DNA of 11,312 nucleotides from an uncultured Collinsella sp. (GTDB lineage: Bacteria > Actinomycetota > Coriobacteriia > Coriobacteriales > Coriobacteriaceae), in assembly GCA_900549085.1 (NCBI GenBank), contig URMO01000073.1:1-11312 (forward strand), written 5' to 3'. The notes beneath the pieces are model-generated. The model searched no databases. It was not told the DNA's origin and saw only the letters and a program-made list of their open reading frames with translations. A program made the position numbers and the translations under genes. Within the stretch, counting starts at the first letter, position 1. The number at the start of each line of letters is the position of its first letter. Shown here piece after piece: positions 1 to 4,714 of the stretch.

Positions 1-42
1 TATCGCAACGGATGATAGGAAGGTAGAGTAGCTCGATTTCAT
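1..42 (-). CDS. 5' end of an unidentified gene, translationally coupled to the E1-like gene; runs off the left edge
   Basis: Reading leftwards, an ATG at 42-40 overlaps the TGA stop of the E1-like gene (41-39) in an ATGA arrangement. Fourteen codons stay open to the window edge and encode MKSSYSTFLSSVAI. An AAGGGA Shine-Dalgarno-like sequence lies about nine bases upstream, inside the end of the E1-like gene. The short, serine-rich and increasingly hydrophobic N-terminus would suit a membrane protein. In microcin C operons the gene after mccB is the MFS exporter mccC, so an exporter is an attractive guess. Fourteen residues cannot establish that. What is seen is the coupling and the open frame; the function is inference from context only. 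Confidence 0.6.
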   Translation of the reverse strand, partial: MKSSYSTFLSSVAI

Positions 43-1079
43 ATTTCAATTCCCTTGCGGGCAACTAAAGTTTCAAGATTCAGCAGGAATGTCTTTCCAT
101 CTAAAGCAGAATGTCCCGTTAGTAGTTTCTGGATGATCTGGCCAACAAGAATTGATGCTGCGGAATAGCAGGCCCAGGGCGTGGCTGATTTGTTGTATTC
201 GAATGAATTCGCAACTCTTTCGTATTCTATAACCTCTGGCCATTTCTGCTCTAACGCATTTTCGTATTTTTGATAGCAAAGAGATTTACTTGGGTCGAAA
301 ATGGGCCCGATACGTATTGTCGGAAGAGAGTTGCTGATGCAGGCATAGCATGTTTGATTTTTGAAGGAAACGTTATCAACCCAATAAAGTAAATCGGGCA
401 TTGGCCAATCTGCAGCGACTACTGTGAAGTCATTTTCGGATAGGACCCCGCGCATATTTTCTTCTGTAACGAAGCACTCGGTCGTCTTGACTGCTATGTC
501 GGGATTGATCCGCTTGAGCCTTTTTGAAAGGCATATAGTCTTCGGTTGCCCTATATCTTGTTCGTCATAGGCTATCTGTCGTCCAAGGTTGCTTAATTCG
601 ATTGTGTCGCCGTCTATTAATTTAATTGCCCCAATACCTGAAGCCGCCAACAGCTCCGCTATCGGCGCTCCAGCGCCCCCACAACCTATGATTGCAATGC
701 TTTTTGTAGCTAAACCTTTTTGACATCTTGAGGGTTCTTCTGAAAAGGTCTCAGATTGCTCGAAATAGGCCATTTGCCGTTTGTACTTAATCGTGTCGTG
801 ATTATTCAGCTGTGAGTCGTTACTTTGGCTGGTGATTAGCCTTTTCTCTGCAAGAAAGTTAAGGAATACGTCGAATGAGCTTGGATCATCAGATCTGAAT
901 CGTTTCTTTAGATTTGCTACTGATATTGGTTCTGAAAGCGTTTTCAGCATTTGCCACGCTAAATCGTAAGGCTCATTTATCTGAAATGTAGATGTTCCGA
1001 ATGTGGGGCTAATTATCAGTGATTTTGAATGAGCAGAAATAAAGAAATCTACGCCAGATTTTAGTCTGATATTATCCAT
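39..1079 (-). CDS. ThiF/MccB-like E1-type adenylating enzyme of a putative peptide-modification operon
   Basis: This 346-residue protein belongs to the E1/ThiF/MoeB superfamily, which uses ATP to adenylate a peptide or protein carboxylate. The Rossmann ATP site is clear: GCGGAG at residues 132-137, the acidic D156-G-D158, S163-N-L with R167-Q168, K180, and AAD ending at D224. Residues 1 to about 85 precede the catalytic domain and resemble in size and position the peptide-clamp (RRE-like) domain of MccB. The length is close to MccB (about 350). Only one CxxC pair (C244, C247) is seen, so the four-Cys zinc site of MoeB/ThiF is not obvious. The ATG at 1079 is chosen because GGAAGGGG lies just upstream; starts further upstream would run through the hairpin. 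It follows a 19-residue peptide gene and overlaps the next gene by ATGA, pointing to action on that peptide rather than to thiamin or molybdopterin synthesis. The family is sure; the substrate is inferred. Confidence 0.88.
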   Translation of the reverse strand: MDNIRLKSGVDFFISAHSKSLIISPTFGTSTFQINEPYDLAWQMLKTLSEPISVANLKKRFRSDDPSSFDVFLNFLAEKRLITSQSNDSQLNNHDTIKYKRQMAYFEQSETFSEEPSRCQKGLATKSIAIIGCGGAGAPIAELLAASGIGAIKLIDGDTIELSNLGRQIAYDEQDIGQPKTICLSKRLKRINPDIAVKTTECFVTEENMRGVLSENDFTVVAADWPMPDLLYWVDNVSFKNQTCYACISNSLPTIRIGPIFDPSKSLCYQKYENALEQKWPEVIEYERVANSFEYNKSATPWACYSAASILVGQIIQKLLTGHSALDGKTFLLNLETLVARKGIEI

Positions 1080-1095
1080 CTTTCCCCTTCCAATT

Positions 1096-1130
1096 ATGGG
1101 GCGGCATGCCATTTCGGCATGCCGCCCCAT
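1096..1130 (-). promoter_or_regulatory. Perfect 15-bp intercistronic hairpin between peptide gene and E1-like gene
   Basis: Bases 1096-1110 and 1116-1130 are perfect inverted repeats separated by a five-base loop (1111-1115). The stem is very GC-rich. It starts four bases after the peptide stop codon and ends about 17 bases before the E1-like start. No run of U follows it in either direction, so it is not a textbook intrinsic terminator. It more likely stabilises the 3' end of a short peptide mRNA and lowers E1 expression relative to the peptide, as described for the hairpin between mccA and mccB of microcin C. The structure is seen; the role is inferred. Confidence 0.8.
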
Positions 1131-1134
1131 TGCG

Positions 1135-1194
1135 CTAGATGTTCTTGATAATTTCAGACGCATCAAGCTTTTTGGCCTGCTCTTCGATCGTCAT
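1135..1194 (-). CDS. 19-residue candidate precursor peptide
   Basis: An ATG at 1194 preceded by AAGGAGG at optimal spacing (six bases) opens a 19-codon frame, MTIEEQAKKLDASEIIKNI, ending at TAG 1137-1135. It is the strongest ribosome binding site in the left region. Its first 32 bases overlap the 3' end of the methyltransferase gene in another frame, and it ends four bases before a strong hairpin and about 56 bases before the E1-like start. The peptide is charged and helix-prone in its first part (EEQAKKLD) and ends in IIKNI. It may be the substrate of the neighbouring E1-like enzyme and methyltransferase. Unlike known MccA peptides, which end in Asn, this one ends in Ile with Asn second to last. 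The open frame and ribosome site are seen; the precursor role is inferred. It could also be a coupling or leader peptide. Confidence 0.7.
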   Translation of the reverse strand: MTIEEQAKKLDASEIIKNI

Positions 1195-1984
1195 TTGTTG
1201 CCTCCTTTCTACACAAGTAAAGGTGTTTCTGTATGCAAGAAGCGCTTGCTGAATCCGGGGCGACAAGTTCGCCCTGAACGAGATCGCGCTTTGCAGCGAT
1301 GGATAGCCCCGCTTTGAGAAGAATCGGCTCAACGTCTTCCTTTGGGAAGAATCGCTCCGTTGCTGTGTAGTCTTTTTTGTTCCAGGTGGCCGCACGACCG
1401 TCAAAGGTCAGGATTGAGAAGCCTAAGACGAAGGGGTCTCGACCTGTGTTATATAACGAGGATAGGGGATAGGAAAGAACGCAAGCGTCTTCATATTTGC
1501 GAAAATCGACTGAGCCCATGTAATTTTTGAAAGAGCTAAGTGAAACTAGATCAAAGAGAAAGTAACCGCCCGCAGTAAGGCTTGATGCGATATTGATAAT
1601 TGCAGACCTTAGAGAAATCTCGTCGGGCAAGCAGTTCAAAACATCATCGAGAGCTACGCATAAACCGTATTCGCTAGTATTGAGAGGGTCTTTCGAAATA
1701 TCTGCTACGGCAAAGCGCAAATCCGGGTATTTATTTTGTGCTACAGAAATCATGTTTGGAGAAAGGTCGACTCCATCAATGTTAAATCCGGCTTCATTGA
1801 AGAGATGTGTGAACGTCCCCGTACCGCAGCCAACTTCGAGTGAATGTACATCCCTGCCCAGCTTGCAGGCATCGATAAACTCCCTTTTTAGGAGGGAGAA
1901 GAAGGCGGGATAATTATCGTCCCGTTTAAATATGTCGTATGCCTTGGCGAGCTCGTTGTACTCGCTTAGTGAATTGATGTGCAT
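1163..1984 (-). CDS. Class I SAM-dependent methyltransferase, first gene of the peptide operon
   Basis: The 273-residue protein has the class I methyltransferase core: motif I EVGCGTGT at residues 50-57, the ribose-binding acidic residue D73 in GVDLS, an adenine-site acidic D95 in VADIS, and a following ALDDVLNCL strand-helix stretch. The ATG at 1984 is preferred because AAAGGAG lies upstream at good spacing; the frame remains open to 2122 but that would cross the divergent promoter. Its last codons contain the ribosome binding site and first codons of the 19-residue peptide, which forces co-transcription. The target is unknown. Options are methylation of the peptide, of a nucleotide or other added group, or an MccD-like transfer of an aminocarboxypropyl group from SAM (MccD also has a SAM-binding domain). 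Membership in the fold is sure; the reaction is open. Confidence 0.9.
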   Translation of the reverse strand: MHINSLSEYNELAKAYDIFKRDDNYPAFFSLLKREFIDACKLGRDVHSLEVGCGTGTFTHLFNEAGFNIDGVDLSPNMISVAQNKYPDLRFAVADISKDPLNTSEYGLCVALDDVLNCLPDEISLRSAIINIASSLTAGGYFLFDLVSLSSFKNYMGSVDFRKYEDACVLSYPLSSLYNTGRDPFVLGFSILTFDGRAATWNKKDYTATERFFPKEDVEPILLKAGLSIAAKRDLVQGELVAPDSASASCIQKHLYLCRKEATNDDRRAGQKA

Positions 1985-2008
1985 GTGCGAGACTCCTTTC
2001 GAAATAGA

Positions 2009-2041
2009 ATTGTACAACGACTGTTGTAGAAATCTACAACA
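2009..2041. promoter_or_regulatory. Operator-like GTTGTA/TACAAC repeats in the divergent promoter region
   Basis: Between the methyltransferase start (1984) and the regulator start (2085) there is a perfect 9-bp inverted repeat, TGTTGTAGA-aa-TCTACAACA (2022-2041). A third half-site, TACAAC, lies at 2013-2018. A -10-like TACAAT for the leftward operon (2014 to 2009) overlaps the left half-site, and a TTGTAG -35-like hexamer (2039 to 2034, spacer 19) lies in the right arm. A repressor bound here would cover the leftward promoter. The adjacent winged-helix protein is the natural candidate ligand. The repeats are seen; the promoter elements and binding are inferred. Confidence 0.6.
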
Positions 2042-2084
2042 AATCTTTTCTTTTTCTATGGGAGAATGATGATTGGAGGTAGAA

Positions 2085-2648
2085 ATGGTGGATCGTATCA
2101 ACAGGGCGACTGATTCTTCCACTTTGAGGGTTTATGCAAACTCTGAGCGAATGAGAATCCTTGCAGTATTACGCAATATTGGCCCATGTAATGTTGGAAT
2201 GATTAGCGATAAGATTGGGCTTGCTCCGGGAAGCGTGAGTTATCACCTTAAGAGGTTGAGCGCCGCGGGGCTTATAACGAAGTGCGAAGGCAAAGGCGAT
2301 AAACGTCAAAGCTGGTGGACCATTACCCCCCTGCCTTTAGGTCCGCTTGAAGAATTTGATGATGGAGCGGAAGTTACCGATCTGCTTGCTGTTCGAAGGG
2401 CCTCGAGCCAGTCTTATTTTGCCGCCTATTCACGATATCTCGACAAGTTTGATGACTATGATGATTGCTGGCACGGGGCTGAGCTTGGCTTCGACACCGT
2501 CCTTCATCTGAATTCTGACGAGCTTTTTAGACTTGGCGAGGAGCTTGAAGCAGTTATCGAACGATGGGCAAACTCCCCCAAAGAATCAGAAGGAAAAAAC
2601 AAGAAAGCCGTAGCCGTCACCCTGCGCGGCTTCCCTTGGATTCCTTAG
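2085..2648 (+). CDS. ArsR-like winged helix-turn-helix transcriptional regulator
   Basis: This 187-residue protein carries an N-terminal winged helix-turn-helix (about residues 16-80). ANSERMRILAVLRN forms the first helix, MISDKIGLAPGSVSYHLKRLSAAGL the two helices of the DNA-reading unit, and TKCEGKGDKRQSWWTIT the wing. GSVSYHLKRL is typical of ArsR/HTH_20 proteins. The remaining 100 residues, including an acidic YLDKFDDYDDCWH stretch, do not match a sensor domain I know, and no CxC metal site is seen. The ATG at 2085 has GGAGGT four bases upstream; a TTG at 2073 would consume that site and is rejected. It is divergent from the peptide operon and shares its operator-like repeats, so it probably regulates that operon and itself. 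The ligand is unknown. Confidence 0.88.
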   Translation: MVDRINRATDSSTLRVYANSERMRILAVLRNIGPCNVGMISDKIGLAPGSVSYHLKRLSAAGLITKCEGKGDKRQSWWTITPLPLGPLEEFDDGAEVTDLLAVRRASSQSYFAAYSRYLDKFDDYDDCWHGAELGFDTVLHLNSDELFRLGEELEAVIERWANSPKESEGKNKKAVAVTLRGFPWIP

Positions 2649-2855
2649 CTTTATATAGATTGCTGTAATTTGGATTTGGGGCGTGAACAACGAACATGCA
2701 GAATTGCGTTGACCCTGAATGTGGCAACTGGCTCTCTGTGATGGGATTTGGCTGTGTGCGGCGGGCCGCATTCGCCAGGTCGGGTTCGGGTTGCGCAGCC
2801 GGAACTACCGATTACTACACCGGTTGGTAATCTGCCGGCATCGATTGCGCATGAT

Positions 2856-2906
2856 GGGCGGTCGACTTTACTGAGCTTTTAGGCAACGTAAGGCCGCCCG
2901 CTTTTT
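2856..2906 (+). terminator. Rightward terminator-like stem with T5 tail
   Basis: GGGCGG (2856-2861) pairs with CCGCCC (2894-2899), and inside it CTTTAC (2866-2871) pairs with GTAAGG (2888-2893) with one G-U pair. GC then five T (2902-2906) follow. It could end the regulator transcript or an intergenic small RNA. The four-base internal bulge on one side makes it imperfect. Confidence 0.5.
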
Positions 2907-2977
2907 GTGCATGCTTGAGTTAACAGAGCGCTTACCGTGGCAGTACGCCGCGCATATGGGAGCGGGGCACACTAAGT

Positions 2978-3002
2978 CACGAGAAACAAAGTCTTTCTCG
3001 TG
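2978..3002 (+). promoter_or_regulatory. Hairpin abutting the ribosome binding site of the small membrane protein gene
   Basis: CACGAGAAA (2978-2986) and TTTCTCGTG (2994-3002) form a perfect 9-bp stem with a seven-base loop. Its last base is the first base of the GGAGG (3002-3006) that serves the next gene. The placement suggests mRNA stabilisation or control of translation. Confidence 0.45.
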
Positions 3003-3016
3003 GAGGAAGTGGTCTC

Positions 3017-3235
3017 ATGAACGCTCGAGATGTCGTTATTGCCGTCGTTGCCCTTTTGATCGGATGTCTTGGTCCGACGGCGGCGTTAGCTGCCGGCTTG
3101 CAGTCCGCTACGGGCGCCGCTCCTGTGGTTGTGGGCGCTTTGATTGCAGCGGCGCTGCTGGGAAGCGCCGGCGTGCTACTTTGTCGCGATGACGAGGACG
3201 AGGTCCCGGAGTCGCAAAACGAGCCTCAGTTTTAG
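3017..3235 (+). CDS. Small two-segment membrane protein of unknown function
   Basis: This 72-residue protein has two hydrophobic stretches, about residues 6-26 (VVIAVVALLIGCLGPTAALA) and 36-56, joined by a short glycine/alanine-rich loop. An acidic tail RDDEDEVPESQNEPQF follows. The first stretch could instead be a signal peptide (ALAAG), leaving a single anchored segment. The ATG at 3017 has GGAGG ten bases upstream, rather far, and a hairpin immediately before it. Codon use matches the GC-rich right part of the window. It stands alone between gene-free DNA and a convergent gene. I do not recognise the family and assign no function. Confidence 0.7.
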   Translation: MNARDVVIAVVALLIGCLGPTAALAAGLQSATGAAPVVVGALIAAALLGSAGVLLCRDDEDEVPESQNEPQF

Positions 3236-3250
3236 CCTCGGCCTAAATGC

Positions 3251-3292
3251 GACAAGCCTTCGCGAACGTTGGAATCCCCGCGAAGGCTTGTC
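3251..3292. terminator. Bidirectional hairpin between convergent genes
   Basis: GACAAGCCTTCGCG (3251-3264) and CGCGAAGGCTTGTC (3279-3292) form a perfect 14-bp stem with a 14-base loop. It lies between the stop of the small membrane protein gene (3235) and the stop of the leftward reductase gene (3327). Neither side has a T run, so it may stop transcription poorly or protect 3' ends. Position favours a shared terminator-type role. Confidence 0.55.
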
Positions 3293-3326
3293 TGATTGCA
3301 TTGCGCGCGTCGCGATGCGGCCAAGG

Positions 3327-4241
3327 CTACCAGCTGCTTTCTATTTCGCGAATCCTCTGGTAGAGCCACTCGTTTTGCGGTGCCTGGATATCGTGTTTGG
3401 CGGCCAGGCGGCAAATGGTGCCAGCGAACTCCTCGACCTCGGTTTTGCGCCTTGCGACGCGGTCTTGAGCCATCGAGGGCATACCGGCGGGGTCGATTCC
3501 CTCGATGAGATGCACCATCTGCGTCAGGTCTGCCTCGGTCAGCTCAATGCCCTCGGCGTTAGCGACCGCAAGCGTTTCGCGCATGGCGGAAACAAAGCAG
3601 CGACGCTGCTCGGAGCCCGGCTCCGTGGCGCTTCCGTAGGTCCCGCCGTAGGCCATGCAGGTCTGGTTGATGCCGTCGTTGAGCATGAGTTTGGCCCACA
3701 TGCGGTGCGCAATGTCGCTCTCGACGGTATGGGCGACGCCGCAGCGCGTATAGAGCTCGTCAATGGTGGTAACGGTTGCGGGCTCGGTGCCCGCTGCCGC
3801 GCCAAAGCGAATCTCGCCCGCATTGGTAAAGGTGAGCTCTCCGTTGAGGAACACGGCGTCCATGCCTTGGCAGATGCCCAGGACGGTGTGCTCCCAGCCA
3901 AAGCGCTCGGCAATCTTTTGCTCGCTCGTAATGCCGTTGCACAGCGAGGCGATGAGCGTATTGGGGCCCACGATGTGTTCCATAGTCTTGAGCGCCTGGT
4001 CGAGTCCAGTCGTCTTTACCGTGAGAATGACCAGATCGGCGGGCGTTGCCTCGCTGGCGCGCACGGACTTGAGTGCGCAGGGCTCGCCGTTGACCGTAAG
4101 GGCGTCGCCTGCGTGACGCTCGAAACGGGCGTCGTCCATGACGTATTCGACGGCATCGTCGCCGAGTGCCTGGGCGATCATGCTGCCGTAGAGTAGCCCG
4201 ACGCCGCCCTTGCCGATAAAGGCGACCTTGTTGATCTGCAT
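3327..4241 (-). CDS. Ketopantoate reductase family protein (2-dehydropantoate 2-reductase-like)
   Basis: The 304-residue protein matches the ApbA/PanE family, which reduces 2-dehydropantoate to pantoate with NADPH for coenzyme A synthesis. It has an N-terminal Rossmann motif GKGGVG (residues 10-15), VK at 75-76 and N102 in LCNGI. The catalytic lysine region is K184-LMLN188, and the C-terminal substrate glutamate region is SMAQDRVARRKTE268VEEF. The length is usual (E. coli PanE about 303). The ATG at 4241 is chosen because GAGGAG lies nine bases upstream; an ATG at 4250 would abut that site. Many family members act on other 2-oxo acids, and no pantothenate neighbour is present, so PanE activity is likely but not certain. 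A terminator-like hairpin directly precedes its ribosome binding site. Confidence 0.88.
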   Translation of the reverse strand: MQINKVAFIGKGGVGLLYGSMIAQALGDDAVEYVMDDARFERHAGDALTVNGEPCALKSVRASEATPADLVILTVKTTGLDQALKTMEHIVGPNTLIASLCNGITSEQKIAERFGWEHTVLGICQGMDAVFLNGELTFTNAGEIRFGAAAGTEPATVTTIDELYTRCGVAHTVESDIAHRMWAKLMLNDGINQTCMAYGGTYGSATEPGSEQRRCFVSAMRETLAVANAEGIELTEADLTQMVHLIEGIDPAGMPSMAQDRVARRKTEVEEFAGTICRLAAKHDIQAPQNEWLYQRIREIESSW

Positions 4242-4258
4242 GTGAATCATCTCCTCAC

Positions 4259-4284
4259 AAAAAGGTGCCCGCGTGCGGGGCGCC
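4259..4284 (-). terminator. Leftward terminator-like hairpin directly before the reductase ribosome binding site
   Basis: On the minus strand, bases 4284-4264 form GGCG-(c)-CCCG, a CACG tetraloop, then CGGG-CACC with one G-U pair and one bulge, followed by five T (4263-4259). The GAGGAG of the reductase gene begins three bases later. It lies downstream of the 64-residue gene. It may end that gene's transcript or attenuate read-through into the reductase. Confidence 0.6.
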
Positions 4285-4357
4285 TGATGGATTGTATGTC
4301 GCTGGGGCGTGTAGCGTGCACCGGAGGCTGAATTTAGAAGAACAAACGCATGGGAAC

Positions 4358-4552
4358 TTATGCCGCGGGGCAGATGGCAAAAACGCGTGCGGGATATCCA
4401 ACGCCATCGCGCACCTTGGGGAAGGTGCAGAAGATGACGGCGCCTGTGGCGGGAAGCTCGTCCAGATGGTCCATGACCTCGGTCTGGTAACGGTCGACCG
4501 AGAGAATGTATTGTTCGCCGGGGTAGGGGCAGGCATCCTCTCGTGTGGTCAC
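4358..4552 (-). CDS. 64-residue protein of unknown function
   Basis: A GTG at 4552 with AAAGGAG six bases upstream opens a 64-codon frame that starts MTTREDACPYPGEQYILSVD and contains DRYQTEVMDHLDELPATGAV and a C-terminal VGYPARVFAICPAA. It has no membrane segment. Its alternation of hydrophobic strands and turns suggests a small folded domain. It precedes the ketopantoate-reductase-like gene on the same strand with a 116-base gap holding a terminator-like hairpin. I do not recognise the family. The good ribosome site and the protein-like composition support a real gene; an overlapping 93-codon frame on the same strand is low-complexity (S/P/A-rich) and is a shadow. Confidence 0.65.
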   Translation of the reverse strand: MTTREDACPYPGEQYILSVDRYQTEVMDHLDELPATGAVIFCTFPKVRDGVGYPARVFAICPAA

Positions 4553-4714
4553 GCTCGTCTCCTTTCGTCGGGCTTTTTGCTGATGTTAAAGCGGTGCCGT
4601 GACGGCCTGATTTCTGCTGCGTTACGATACGTTCTCGATTGCGATTCCGATGTGTTTCGATGACGTGACAGGTTTGTTTCGCCTTATCAGGGCTTCGATG
4701 GGGGAGGAGGGGCC

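Larger units (their letters stand above)
2649..3016. other. Gene-free stretch between the regulator and the small membrane protein
   Basis: No convincing gene is seen on either strand. The stretch marks the change from the A+T-richer left segment to GC-rich DNA. It holds an extended -10-like TGCTGTAAT (2661-2669), a tight TGCGGC-gg-GCCGCA hairpin near 2757-2770, a terminator-like stem ending in T5 (2856-2906), and a 9-bp hairpin just before the next ribosome binding site (2978-3002). A roughly 230-base transcript from about 2676 to 2906 is conceivable. I recognise no known riboswitch or tRNA in it. Confidence 0.5.

Noticed and set aside
39..1079. E1-like gene as housekeeping thiF or moeB
   Set aside because: No thiamin or molybdopterin gene nearby, no clear second zinc CxxC, and an N-terminal extension with a short peptide gene directly upstream.
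1096..1130. Hairpin as a classical rho-independent terminator
   Set aside because: No T-run follows on either strand; listed as a regulatory hairpin instead.
1080..1166. Upstream ATG codons (1166, 1163, 1130) as starts for the E1-like protein
   Set aside because: They would translate through the hairpin and the peptide gene end, and have no ribosome site; ATG 1079 has GGAAGGGG.
1195..1404. Longer 89-codon frame extending the peptide upstream
   Set aside because: It overlaps the methyltransferase in another frame; the strong ribosome site places the start at 1194.
2750..2860. Possible tRNA (GGGTTCGGGTT T-arm-like sequence)
   Set aside because: No acceptor stem or cloverleaf can be closed around it.
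3144..4196. Long plus-strand open frame of 350 codons
   Set aside because: It is the shadow of the ketopantoate-reductase-like gene; that gene has clear family motifs on the minus strand and this frame has none.
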